From: Bacteroides graminisolvens DSM 19988 = JCM 15093
GTDB lineage: Bacteria; Bacteroidota; Bacteroidia; Bacteroidales; Bacteroidaceae
Direction: 5' to 3'
Length of the DNA: 64,000 nt
Assembly: GCF_000428125.1 (NCBI RefSeq)
Contig: NZ_KE386627.1
Location: 507,375-571,374 of the forward strand
Position numbers and translations under genes: made by a program. Of the stretch, positions 45,601-54,826 are shown in pieces; position 1 is the stretch's first letter; the number at the start of each line of letters is the position of its first letter. The notes beneath the pieces were generated by a model, which saw only the letters and a program-made list of their open reading frames with translations, did not search any database and was not told where the DNA came from.

Positions 45601-48600
45601 TTAGTTCAAAACATCCTTGCATACCAGTCGCTGCAAACGGTCAGATTGTCCCACCAGTTTGCCGTTCACATATACACGAAGCCCCTTGCCTGCATGATAA
45701 CGAGATCCGTCCTTGTCCCAAACAATAGAAATGTTGTGGCCGTGATACAATACATTGTCCAAACAGAACCAGTTCCACTTGTCCTCCGGTATCAACGGAT
45801 TCACTTCAATTGTGTTGTCTGTGCGCGGACGTAAACCTACTAAACCGGTAATCACCAAATCGTTGAAAGTAGAGTGATTGTAATAACGTGAACGCTCCTG
45901 ATCACCTTTCAACCAATAGCCGGTAACTTCATCGAGATACTCACCAATATACGGACGACCACGGTGGTATTGAGATTCCACATACAACTCCATCTGACGG
46001 AAGTACACACTGTCAGTGAGCACCGTTTGCGGATAGTTATTCATAAAGTTGGCCATAGCCGTAAGCGTTTGAGCCGAAGCGAAAGGCCAGATAGCCCCAT
46101 CCCACTCGCACTTGCCCACACCACGCGTACGGAACTCTGGGTGACGACGTTCGGCAGTAGTCATACCGTAAGGAGCCAAGAAACCTTTTTCGTCCATGAC
46201 TTCCTTCCAAGCCACATCATGCTTGCGTGCATCGGGCAGATTGAAATACCAAGGAATGTAACCGATAGCTTCGCGCACATTGGCAGAAGAATCTGTGCGC
46301 ATGGTTTCAAAGAACTGATGACGCTCGTTCCACAATTTGCCTTCAACCAACTGCTTCAAGGTATCGGCCTTCAAAGCATACTTCATGGCAATACCTTCGT
46401 TGCCAGCCAACAATCCCATGTTTGAAAGCGCTTTGGCATTACCGTACATATAGCTATTGATGGTAGGACGAGCATATTGCTTACGGCGACCGCCACTGAT
46501 CGATTCTTCCATGCCGTCTTGCACATCACCCTGCCAGTACAAACCATTCTTCAGGCGGTTGGTGCTTTCCCAACGTTTGTATTCGGTATCCAAATCGGTC
46601 ATCATATCGAGTAGAAAGTCTTTATCGCCATCAACCAAGAAACGGTTGTAAATGGCATCTGCATTCCATGAACTGAATTTATTCATCTTCTTCATCGGTC
46701 CGCCTTCGTTACCGCGGTACCAAGTATGTATAATCTGATCCAGATACTTCGGATCTCTCAACCAGCGACTCTCATAAATGTGGTGACCAATGGCGCAGGC
46801 AATGAGGTTATACTTATCAGCATACGAACGATTGACCAAGAATTCGGTCATTCCATAACCTGCCGGAGTGTTTTTGATGTGCTTGCGCAGACTCCACCAA
46901 CGATAGTAATACATCTCTTCGAAATTCTTCTGAGGACATTCAAACAACGGAATATTCTGTTCCATCCAAGCCGATGCTTCGGAGTTAGGAATAGCCTGAG
47001 CGATGTTTTCATCTTCCATGTTATTGAAGTAATCAGCATAATGACTGAAAGTAGCATACTTCAGGAAAGCAGCGGTTGCATCCACATCGGTCGAAGAGGT
47101 TTTGAAGTTGGCCACACGGAAAGTACTCAAAGCATCTTGCGCGCCGGCATTGGGCAGGTCGTAAGTCTGATCGGCCGGTGTTTCCGGTGTAGGAAATTGT
47201 CTCAGCTCACCCGTACGGAAAGCAATTCGCTCAATAGCAGCAACAGGAGCATAGAACATACGTGTACCCGCCTTCTTTCCGTCAACAAACACCTGAATGC
47301 TTCTGTTAGCCACAGACAATAAGGCTTCAACATGGTATGTTTTGCCCGCTTCGTATTTCATGATGTTACCGAAACGCGAGCCACCCTTAGCACGCAAAAC
47401 GCCATCGGCCGTCAGTTCCAAACGTGAACAGGCAATGCCGTTCTCATCAAGAAATTCAATTTGAAGTGTGCCTTTATCGTTTTGACCGGCCTGCAAATCA
47501 AAGGCTACTTTCAGTTCCTTCGTTGCAGGAATCTTGCGTTCTATTTTGGCATAATCAAACGGATCTTTGTCTTGCAACAGCAACCAGTTTTTATCGAGCG
47601 ACACAGGTGCCCATACGGGAGAATAGATATTCCAATCGGTTAACTGCGACAGTTCGGCAAATTGTGAGAAATCATCATCGGCATGTGCAGCGGCCTTTAG
47701 CTTGACCGGAACCGGAATGCGTGAAACCCACATATCTTCCTTATTCACACTGTAAGCAACCCACAAATCACCGTCTTTCGGTGTGCCGTTGCCTTCCTGA
47801 ATGCCGCGAACGTATTGCGGACCGTATGATTTATAGTTACCACCGTAACGCATGGGGGTAATTTCACCGTGAACCAGGTTGAGCGTGGTGTACTCCAAAC
47901 CGTCTTTACTCAATGAAATAGCGAGCGGCCAACGGAATTCCGACGGGTTGTATACGGTTGCATACGTACCGTCGCTTAAACGTTGTCCCCATATTTTAGC
48001 ATTGCTATTCACAAAACCTTTGGCACGCAATACCGGCTCAGCCCAGTTATTGCCTCCGTCTTCGCTGATGGAAGTCAGTGCATGCTTCCACAAACAGGCA
48101 ATTTTCCCATCGGGAAGAGTATAGTAGTTAAACGCTTTGTATTCTTTGTTCAGAGGAATGATAGGATCATTGCGATCGGCCTCTTCCACCCATTGCATGC
48201 GATAAAGCGGATTATCGAGTATCTCTTGGCAAGCTTTCACAAACGCCTTATCCTTGCTTCGTTTGAAATAGGGAAAAGCGGTGTTCTTTTCATTAAAGCC
48301 GTGATTGTAGTAGATGAAGTAAATGGGTCCGTAAGTACCGTCTTTCTTTATCTCACGTACCACACGACCAATGCCGTTACCATCATTGGGATCGTCTTTT
48401 TTATCCATCGCTACGCCGTAGTTACCCATGGTGATGAGCTTACCCGATTTGGAAACATAAAACCCTACACGTTGATGCATAATAGCAATCAGGTTCTTTG
48501 CCACGTCTTGACGACCGGCTTTGGTGTATCCGTCGGGCACCTTGTACTCCGGAAATACGATTTGCGGATTGGTCCAATGATAGCCATCCTTTGAAGTCAT

Positions 48601-48918
48601 CAGCACCGTGTGCGAAGGTGGCACGTGCTCATCAACCGGATCACACAAGTATTGATAATAAAACTGTCCGTTCCAATAAGCCAGCATCGGCTGGTGATTG
48701 TAAGTCCACCCGTTACCATTCGACGAATCGGGAAATTCACGGTTGGCACGCATAATCTGAATATTATGCACCCCCACCACCGGACTAAGTTGTCCGTCGT
48801 GATAAGCCGGGTTAGCCAGTTCGGTTCCCGTATAATGAATTTTATCCTGAGCAGAAGCAGGTAAGGCTGCCAAACAGCCCATTGCCAGAGCAAGTAAAGA
48901 TTGACTGATATATTTCAT
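45601..48918 (-). CDS. GH143-GH142 bifunctional enzyme (DHA hydrolase + beta-L-arabinofuranosidase)
   Basis: The 1105-residue secreted enzyme (signal MKYISQSLLALAMGCLAALPASA) matches in length and order the RG-II enzyme BT1020 as I recall. Residues about 25-420 form a five-bladed propeller-like domain with BNR-type features (VLMTSKDGYHWTNPQIVFPE, TSISEDGGNNWAEP), assigned to GH143, which releases 2-keto-3-deoxy-lyxo-heptulosaric acid (DHA). Residues about 430-600 look like a concanavalin-type spacer. Residues about 650-1105 are an (alpha/alpha)6 GH142 barrel (CEWDGAIWPFASAQTLTAMA, SRYYNHSTFNDLVITGLVGL). Together they take apart the chain D disaccharide Ara-DHA. The gene sits 21 bp after the GH43 gene and 9 bp before a GH78 gene. 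Confidence 0.9.
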   Translation of the reverse strand: MKYISQSLLALAMGCLAALPASAQDKIHYTGTELANPAYHDGQLSPVVGVHNIQIMRANREFPDSSNGNGWTYNHQPMLAYWNGQFYYQYLCDPVDEHVPPSHTVLMTSKDGYHWTNPQIVFPEYKVPDGYTKAGRQDVAKNLIAIMHQRVGFYVSKSGKLITMGNYGVAMDKKDDPNDGNGIGRVVREIKKDGTYGPIYFIYYNHGFNEKNTAFPYFKRSKDKAFVKACQEILDNPLYRMQWVEEADRNDPIIPLNKEYKAFNYYTLPDGKIACLWKHALTSISEDGGNNWAEPVLRAKGFVNSNAKIWGQRLSDGTYATVYNPSEFRWPLAISLSKDGLEYTTLNLVHGEITPMRYGGNYKSYGPQYVRGIQEGNGTPKDGDLWVAYSVNKEDMWVSRIPVPVKLKAAAHADDDFSQFAELSQLTDWNIYSPVWAPVSLDKNWLLLQDKDPFDYAKIERKIPATKELKVAFDLQAGQNDKGTLQIEFLDENGIACSRLELTADGVLRAKGGSRFGNIMKYEAGKTYHVEALLSVANRSIQVFVDGKKAGTRMFYAPVAAIERIAFRTGELRQFPTPETPADQTYDLPNAGAQDALSTFRVANFKTSSTDVDATAAFLKYATFSHYADYFNNMEDENIAQAIPNSEASAWMEQNIPLFECPQKNFEEMYYYRWWSLRKHIKNTPAGYGMTEFLVNRSYADKYNLIACAIGHHIYESRWLRDPKYLDQIIHTWYRGNEGGPMKKMNKFSSWNADAIYNRFLVDGDKDFLLDMMTDLDTEYKRWESTNRLKNGLYWQGDVQDGMEESISGGRRKQYARPTINSYMYGNAKALSNMGLLAGNEGIAMKYALKADTLKQLVEGKLWNERHQFFETMRTDSSANVREAIGYIPWYFNLPDARKHDVAWKEVMDEKGFLAPYGMTTAERRHPEFRTRGVGKCEWDGAIWPFASAQTLTAMANFMNNYPQTVLTDSVYFRQMELYVESQYHRGRPYIGEYLDEVTGYWLKGDQERSRYYNHSTFNDLVITGLVGLRPRTDNTIEVNPLIPEDKWNWFCLDNVLYHGHNISIVWDKDGSRYHAGKGLRVYVNGKLVGQSDRLQRLVCKDVLN

Positions 48919-48939
48919 GGTTTATACGTTAGGTGTTTA

Positions 48940-49863
48940 TTACTTCTGATTTTTAATTAACCCGTCGACAATAGCTTTGGGAACCTTGCAAATGGTTCCA
49001 TGCTTATGTCCCTGAGGAACACTGATGTGGGCCGTTTCGTTAGTGAAATGAATAAAATCACGTGTTTTCACGGCACCATATATCTTCTTTTTATAAACAT
49101 CAAAATAAATCATATAATCATCGCCTACCTTTTCAACCGTAGGACCCTCAACAAAAGGTTCGGTGAACGCTGCAGATGCCTCGGAATAAGGTCCGTAAGG
49201 AGATGAAGCAAAGGCTATCTTCAAGTTACGGTTTGCGCGGGTATTGTCTTTTAGAACCATGACGTAATCTTTGGCAGCTCTCTTTACTATAACGGCATCA
49301 ATGCTACTGAAACCGGGATCATAAAGCAATTTAGTTTCGGACACCGTATTGAAATCTTTGGTGGTAATGTAATACAGGCGATGATTGTTCTTCACCTCCT
49401 CTACTCCACGAGGGAAACGATTGGGTACGCATGATGCCCAAACAACCATGAATTGTTGCTGTTCATCATCATAAAAAATCTCGGGAGCCCATACATTAAC
49501 CGTAGTCGTGTCATGAGCCATAACCGGAATCATTTTCTGCTCCGACCAGTGAATAAGGTCTTTTGAAGATGCATAACCAAAACCTAAATCGCCCTTCCAA
49601 CTTGTAGTCCACACCAAATGAAATGTTCCGTCGGGCGTTTGTACCATTGACGGATCTCTCATGATCTGCTGCTTGCCAATTTCCGGTTTCAGCCACGTGC
49701 CTGCAATGCTATCCCAATGAACGCCATCAGCGCTATAGAGAAAACGCAGACCATCGGTAGCAGGTTCATGAAAAGAAGTGAAAACGTAATAGTCTTTTTC
49801 CTGTTTACAAGAAACGAACATAAACAAGAAAAATGTAATCCACAAAATGAAGGGCTTATTCAT
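48940..49863 (-). CDS. GH43-like glycosidase, lipoprotein
   Basis: The 307-residue protein has a lipoprotein signal (MNKPFILWITFFLFMFVSC, cysteine at 19), so it is membrane-anchored, unlike the other enzymes. The five-bladed propeller signs are IMRDPSMVQTPDGTFHLVWT (acidic residue in MRDP), VWAPEIFYDDEQQQFMVVWA and the EGPTVEKVGDDYMIYFDVYK block containing a conserved Glu. GH43 enzymes are arabinofuranosidases, xylosidases or galactanases. In this setting it may remove arabinose from RG-II or RG-I side chains, but the substrate is not settled. It lies 21 bp upstream of the GH143/142 gene and 189 bp after DUF3826, across a hairpin, so partial transcription separation is possible. Confidence 0.83.
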   Translation of the reverse strand: MNKPFILWITFFLFMFVSCKQEKDYYVFTSFHEPATDGLRFLYSADGVHWDSIAGTWLKPEIGKQQIMRDPSMVQTPDGTFHLVWTTSWKGDLGFGYASSKDLIHWSEQKMIPVMAHDTTTVNVWAPEIFYDDEQQQFMVVWASCVPNRFPRGVEEVKNNHRLYYITTKDFNTVSETKLLYDPGFSSIDAVIVKRAAKDYVMVLKDNTRANRNLKIAFASSPYGPYSEASAAFTEPFVEGPTVEKVGDDYMIYFDVYKKKIYGAVKTRDFIHFTNETAHISVPQGHKHGTICKVPKAIVDGLIKNQK

Positions 49864-49988
49864 ACTTGTATTTTTATCTGATTCAAATTTATTCTATTTA
49901 GTAAAAAAGACGTAGAAGTAGCCATTGTGTACTCAATTAACAAGCACGAAAGGAGATAAAAAACAGGTAAATTGATTAACGTATAAAA

Positions 49989-50027
49989 GAAGAAGGAGCC
50001 TCTGCATACACAGAACGCTCCTTCTTC
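49989..50027. terminator. Hairpin between DUF3826 and GH43 genes
   Basis: A perfect 11-bp stem (GAAGAAGGAGC, 49989-49999, with GCTCCTTCTTC, 50017-50027) with a 17-nt loop lies 25 bp after the DUF3826 stop on the minus strand. It may act as terminator or attenuator dividing the enzyme operon. Confidence 0.65.
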
Positions 50028-50052
50028 ACATAAAAAACAGAATTAAACTAAG

Positions 50053-50742
50053 TTATTTTTTCTGTGCCTCTTTTTCCTTGATACGTTTATACCAAGCTTC
50101 TCTCTCTTTTACGAGGTCATATCCTCTTTTTGAAAGATAGTTATTGATACGTCCTTTGTACTTGCCAAATGCTTCGTGCTTTTTGTTTGAGCTCTCAGCG
50201 TCGAGTGCAAACTCGCGTGCTTCAACTAACCAGGCATATATTTGCTCCTTCTCTTCCTGTTTCAAAGATGGAATCATATCCAAAGTTGCCGTATAGGTCA
50301 CCATAACGACACCGAAGGTAATACCGTCTTTCACCTGCTCAATTTGCTTTTCATTGAGGAACAATGAAAGGTTAGCAGGGAAAGCAAAGTGCGAGCGATA
50401 CAAAGCTGCATCTTTCTCAAACTCAGCAGCGCTAAGCGCTTCCTGCTTCGCCGTACCGGTAATTCCCGACTCTTTAATTTGCTTTACTTTAGCATCACGT
50501 TTTTCGTAAATGTCATTCAGCTCAAAGTAACGGTTCGCAATGATGTTGCAAACCTCTTGCTGAACTGTTTTATCAGCGATACCAAGCTTGTCGACAATCT
50601 TCTGCGATCTGCCAACGATAGATTCCACATATTTAGGATCACGGTTTTGCTTATCCAAATCAATAGCCTGAGCCGAAGCCACAGCTACGAAAAGGAAGCA
50701 AAAGAAAAGGTGAATTACTTTCATTTTCATCGGGTTTGTCAT
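50053..50742 (-). CDS. DUF3826 family secreted protein
   Basis: The 229-residue helical protein has a signal peptide (HLFFCFLFVAVASAQA) and then the DUF3826 pattern: SRSQKIVDKLGI-like opening (here GRSQKIVDKLGIADKTVQQE), VCNIIANRYFELNDIYEKRD, LSLFLNEKQIEQVKDGITFG, and LIPSL-type LDMIPSLKQEEKEQIYAWLV. The C-terminus (YLSKRGYDLVKEREAWYKRI) is charged. The same domain occurs as the C-terminal part of the esterase encoded at 39504-41480, so the locus carries two copies. The role is unknown; association with pectin PULs is consistent. The start codon overlaps the PL1 stop as TAATG, coupling translation. Residue 5 or 7 are alternative starts. Confidence 0.82.
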   Translation of the reverse strand: MTNPMKMKVIHLFFCFLFVAVASAQAIDLDKQNRDPKYVESIVGRSQKIVDKLGIADKTVQQEVCNIIANRYFELNDIYEKRDAKVKQIKESGITGTAKQEALSAAEFEKDAALYRSHFAFPANLSLFLNEKQIEQVKDGITFGVVMVTYTATLDMIPSLKQEEKEQIYAWLVEAREFALDAESSNKKHEAFGKYKGRINNYLSKRGYDLVKEREAWYKRIKEKEAQKK

Positions 50743-52430
50743 TACATTAATTTACCTTTCTTAGCCAATGTATCGTAGTTGTTCTTCAGGTTTGTCCAGT
50801 CAACTTTCTTCTTTGTGCTGATACCATTGATGTATTTTTCAATGTTCGTGTATCCGTCGCCGGTGCAATCTTTAACTGCATCTGAAGGATCGTTCGGGTT
50901 CAGCCCATTGGCTTTTTCCCATGCATCGGGCATTCCGTCACCATCAGTATCCACATAAGGAGTACCTTTGTATTCGGGATAACCACCCACCTGACTGATG
51001 TCAGTAATGATACCTTGCTTATAAGAGTCGTTAGGCAAACGACGATGCTCGAATTGGTAGAATGAGTTAGGATCCAAACCTTCTACGTAATAAGGTTTGC
51101 CGGTTTCAACTTCTTCAACTATTCTTTCATCAACGATGTCACGGCTTGGTATGGTAGCTCCTACATTCTTCAACACATACTTATAAGCATCTTTGGCAGG
51201 CATAATAGTTAAGTGAGGCATTGGGAAAGGCTCATTCCACTTCATATTCTCAGTGTAACCATCTGTATTTGCTTGCTCCTGAACCTGAATACCACCAGCC
51301 CAGTTGTCTTTAGTAATAGCATCATAGCCTTCCATGATATTACCGCTGGCATATACACGGCCAAACACATAATATCCCAATTTGCTACGACCCGATTCCG
51401 GTTTCAAAATACGGTGCCCCACAGGCGTGTTTTTCGGAGTCAACGGACCCGGTTTGAAGTAGTTATTAATCATGTTGTAAAGTGCGGTATAGTCACCACC
51501 ATCAACCGAACGGTGCACCCAATTATAGGTTACATTGTTCACGAAGTTAAACACACCGTTCCAACCAATTGACGGGTTACGTCCGGCATTGCTTGCCCAA
51601 AGGTTACGCATGAAAGAACAATTCTCTCCTCCCAACGTGCTACCAAATGCATGGTTGTAAGTATCGAGTGCTTTTGCAGAGATCGTATTCTGTATAGTTA
51701 CGTTCACTGTAGGCAACTTCAGGTCTTTGTAATCGGCACCCGGACTGAACATGTGACGATAGAATGAGATGTTTTCATCCAATCCCCAAGTACATGAACA
51801 GTGGTCAATCATAATGTTACCCACCGGGTTACCACCAAATGCATCGTCACGACGACCTACATTGGTTTCTCCTCTGCGGAAACGCATGTGACGTACCACA
51901 ACATCGTGTGTGTTTACCCAGAATGACTCACCTGCAATACAAACACCATCACCCGGAGCTGTTTGTCCGGCAATAGTAATATAAGGTGCGCGTACAATAA
52001 TAGGTGTTTTTAAACGGATGATACCCGAAACATTAAAGACAACAATACGTGCTCCACCTGTTTCGCAAGCCTCACGGAAAGATCCGGGTCCACGGTCATT
52101 CAAATTGGTAACTGTAATCACTTTACCTCCACGGCCTCCGAAGCTGAACATACCACCACCTTCGGCACCGGGGAAAGAAGGTATTTTAGCCTGAGGAAGA
52201 TCAGTTGGTCTTGCTGCCCAAGGAATATAAGGTTTTCCTTCTTTTGCTTCTTTTTCGATAGTAGGAAGAGCCTTTTCCCAAGCTTCGTCAGAAAGTTTGT
52301 ACTCTTCATCCATCCTTTTCTTCACAGCCTCTTTCACCTCTTTCGGTTCCTGAGGATACTGTGCCTTAACTACGCTGACCGGCGCCATCAAAGCAATGGC
52401 ACAAATCGCAAAAATCCATCTTTTTCTCAT
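50742..52430 (-). CDS. PL1 pectate lyase family enzyme
   Basis: The 562-residue secreted enzyme (signal MRKRWIFAICAIALMAPVSV) has a charged helical N-terminus (about 25-80) and a parallel beta-helix with the PL1 pattern: FPGAEGGGMFSFGGRGGKVI, RIVVFNVSGIIRLKTPIIVR, YITIAGQTAPGDGVCIAGES, VRHMRFRRGE and the calcium/catalytic region DHCSCTWGLDENISFYRH. The C-terminus (about 490-530) carries EF-hand-like DTDGDGMPDAWE and DCTGDGYTNIE loops, a dockerin-like calcium-binding unit. It would cut galacturonan by beta-elimination, opening the backbone for other enzymes. First gene of the enzyme block; a hairpin and 200-bp gap precede it. Homologue by memory: BT1023. Confidence 0.92.
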   Translation of the reverse strand: MRKRWIFAICAIALMAPVSVVKAQYPQEPKEVKEAVKKRMDEEYKLSDEAWEKALPTIEKEAKEGKPYIPWAARPTDLPQAKIPSFPGAEGGGMFSFGGRGGKVITVTNLNDRGPGSFREACETGGARIVVFNVSGIIRLKTPIIVRAPYITIAGQTAPGDGVCIAGESFWVNTHDVVVRHMRFRRGETNVGRRDDAFGGNPVGNIMIDHCSCTWGLDENISFYRHMFSPGADYKDLKLPTVNVTIQNTISAKALDTYNHAFGSTLGGENCSFMRNLWASNAGRNPSIGWNGVFNFVNNVTYNWVHRSVDGGDYTALYNMINNYFKPGPLTPKNTPVGHRILKPESGRSKLGYYVFGRVYASGNIMEGYDAITKDNWAGGIQVQEQANTDGYTENMKWNEPFPMPHLTIMPAKDAYKYVLKNVGATIPSRDIVDERIVEEVETGKPYYVEGLDPNSFYQFEHRRLPNDSYKQGIITDISQVGGYPEYKGTPYVDTDGDGMPDAWEKANGLNPNDPSDAVKDCTGDGYTNIEKYINGISTKKKVDWTNLKNNYDTLAKKGKLM

Positions 52431-52546
52431 ATTTTCAGTATTGAGTTTTTAGTTCACTTATTTATTAGACTATTTTTAGGGAGATTTGTAATCGGTGACG
52501 AGGAGTTTTTTTATTATTTAATGAATCAGAAGGTAGTATTAATCGG

Positions 52547-52554
52547 CAAACATA
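52547..52554 (-). promoter_or_regulatory. Candidate -7 box for the enzyme block
   Basis: On the minus strand TATGTTTG (52554 to 52547) matches TAnnTTTG. It lies between the SusD terminator and the PL1 start, with a 116-bp leader. No -33 box at the normal distance is apparent. Confidence 0.35.
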
Positions 52555-52561
52555 TAATGGA

Positions 52562-52602
52562 AAAAGGACTGGGAACTTCTTACAAAGTTTCCCAATCCTT
52601 TT
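52562..52602. terminator. Terminator downstream of susD-like gene
   Basis: Imperfect 14-bp stem (AAAAGGAcTGGGAA with TTCCCAaTCCTTTT; one mismatch) with a T-rich minus-strand tail lies 29 bp after the SusD stop. It separates the SusC/SusD block from the enzyme block. Confidence 0.7.
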
Positions 52603-52630
52603 CTATTCACTTAATGATTCTAATCTAAAA

Positions 52631-54814
52631 TTATTCTGCCAGCGGGTCAAATGTTCCGTTTGCTCCAGCATTGTTATAATCTTCCCAACCAATAGTTTGC
52701 AACAAGTCTTTATTGCTATTCTGTGCCCCTTGTGCAAAACCTAAGAAGTAATACTTCGGATAGAATTGCATAGTCAAATCAACATGATTTTGATCACGAG
52801 CATCACCCTTCTTTAACTTACGAACTAACTTACTTGCATAAAACTCTTTCAATTGTTCAAGCTGAGTAGTCAGTTCTTTGCGGTAATCAACGGCAGCAGG
52901 ACGAGTTACGCCTGCCACAACCAATGGGTCTGAAACTTTCGTCGTACCACCGAGTCCATAAGAATCCTGTACACGGAATTCCATATTTTCACGGCGTTGG
53001 CCATTCAGAGGTTTGAACCCTAAGTAAGTACATGTATTACCACCCCAGCCAGTCAAGGTCCATGTGCTAGGAGCTCCATTAGCTTGGCTAATACCACCAT
53101 CAAACAACATCCAGCGACGAAGGTCATCAAAACGTTTTCCTTCGTAAGCCAACTCTATTTGACGTTCATAAAGAACTGCCGACATACAAGCGGCCTGATC
53201 TGCAGCCAAATCAGTTTGCAATCCATAATTATTAGCAGCCGTATAGCCCGCGCGAGCACGAATTTTCTGCAACTGCTCAACAGCCTCACTCATGTGACCG
53301 GATCCGCAAGCTGCTTCGGCATAATTAAGCAATACTTCCGCATAGCGAATTTCAAGGTAAGGAGCTGCAGAATAAGCAAAACCGCCATTGTTATCGGTTG
53401 CAGCCCAATTGTATAGCGAACTTGTATTTACATCTAAATCATCGGAGCGTTTACGTACATAAAGTCCTTTCTTATTGGATAATAAATTATCTGCTCCATA
53501 AGAATTACCACTTTCAGCATTTCCCTGATCATCAAGGTTGGTATACCATACATAGTTCCATAATTCATAGTTTTTTCCACTATCGTATGAAGGATTGTCA
53601 GAATTCGCTTGAGTAGGATCACCTGAGTAAGCCCAACGCACACCAGGGAATGCAAACGTACGATAAAAACGTGGGTCACGATTCATAAACGGATAATTTT
53701 CATCGTAAGTATACTCTGAACCTTCTAACTTATTATACGTATTAGTAAGCGCAGGTTTCTTTCCGTCAGCCATTGGGAACATATCTACCATCATGGCAGA
53801 AGCTTCCTTGCCACTTCCCGTTGAGTTCTTAGGACGTATACCACGTTCCCAATTGTTATTCTTTTGGCCATCTCCACTCTGTACTGTATTGAAAAGAGTT
53901 GCAAATACAGCTTCAGAGCTCTTTACGGTTGAAAATAAAGCTGCAAAATCAGATCCATTCACATTATTGCTTGTTTGGTACAAACCATAACCACACGCAT
54001 TAAGAACCGGTATTGATTTCTTTATTTCTTCATAAGCGGTATTCCAACGAGTAACGTCATTAGCTCTGTTGAACATAGGGCTTGCCCAAAGCAACAAAAC
54101 GCGTCCTTTTAGGGCCAAAGCAGTACCGGAAGTTACACGGCCCCAGTCTTCACTTGATGACCAGCCACCATTGATAGTTGCTGCAGATAACATTTCAGCC
54201 GATTTATCTAAGTCTTCACAAATGAACTCAATACATGCTTTTGCTGAAGAGCGAGGAACAACTGAAGATTCAACGGGTTCCAAAACATCCTTCACAATAG
54301 GTACACCACCATACCATTTTACTAAATTATAGTAACACCATGCACGAAAAAAATAAACTTGTCCTAACAACTTATCTTTTTCTTCTTGTGATAATGCACC
54401 CTCAGTAATACCCCTGATTACATCATTGATGTTACGAATGCGTCCCCATACAGAAGCCTGAATGTTGTTTGCCTGATTATGGAAGAAATCTTGTACTTTA
54501 GTTCCACCCATAACCGTCATTTCAGCCTGTGGATTTACAAATGCTCCAAAGCCACTATATTCCTCCGTTGATTTTGATTGATCATCGGCATTACCGGTAC
54601 AGTTATATTTCCAGTTTGCATCAGAATTGGGATCGGGTAATGACCAGGAATAGACATCACTCACACGGGCATTAGCTCCGCTAAAATAATCATAGATCCC
54701 AGTATTCACATTATCATAGTTCTTTTTATCTTCTAAGAAGCTGTCGCTACAGGAAGATAGAACAAAAGCTGAAATCAGAACCTGACTAAGTAATTTTATA
54801 TTATTTCTTTTCAT
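52631..54814 (-). CDS. SusD/RagB-family lipoprotein of the RG-II PUL
   Basis: The 727-residue surface lipoprotein has the signal MKRNNIKLLSQVLISAFVLSSC (cysteine at about 22) and the SusD-fold features: FFHNQANNIQASVWGRIRNI, QVYFFRAWCYYNLVKWYGGV followed by PIVKD, GTALALKGRVLLLWASPMFN and EIRYAEVLLNYAEAACGSGH near the end. It is larger than average, with extended loops that could fit a complex glycan. Residue 1 of a slightly longer form would be at 54820. It lies a few bases downstream of the SusC gene and ends 29 bp before a terminator. It would capture oligosaccharides for the SusC barrel. Confidence 0.95.
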   Translation of the reverse strand: MKRNNIKLLSQVLISAFVLSSCSDSFLEDKKNYDNVNTGIYDYFSGANARVSDVYSWSLPDPNSDANWKYNCTGNADDQSKSTEEYSGFGAFVNPQAEMTVMGGTKVQDFFHNQANNIQASVWGRIRNINDVIRGITEGALSQEEKDKLLGQVYFFRAWCYYNLVKWYGGVPIVKDVLEPVESSVVPRSSAKACIEFICEDLDKSAEMLSAATINGGWSSSEDWGRVTSGTALALKGRVLLLWASPMFNRANDVTRWNTAYEEIKKSIPVLNACGYGLYQTSNNVNGSDFAALFSTVKSSEAVFATLFNTVQSGDGQKNNNWERGIRPKNSTGSGKEASAMMVDMFPMADGKKPALTNTYNKLEGSEYTYDENYPFMNRDPRFYRTFAFPGVRWAYSGDPTQANSDNPSYDSGKNYELWNYVWYTNLDDQGNAESGNSYGADNLLSNKKGLYVRKRSDDLDVNTSSLYNWAATDNNGGFAYSAAPYLEIRYAEVLLNYAEAACGSGHMSEAVEQLQKIRARAGYTAANNYGLQTDLAADQAACMSAVLYERQIELAYEGKRFDDLRRWMLFDGGISQANGAPSTWTLTGWGGNTCTYLGFKPLNGQRRENMEFRVQDSYGLGGTTKVSDPLVVAGVTRPAAVDYRKELTTQLEQLKEFYASKLVRKLKKGDARDQNHVDLTMQFYPKYYFLGFAQGAQNSNKDLLQTIGWEDYNNAGANGTFDPLAE

Positions 54815-54826
54815 TATCAACTTCGT

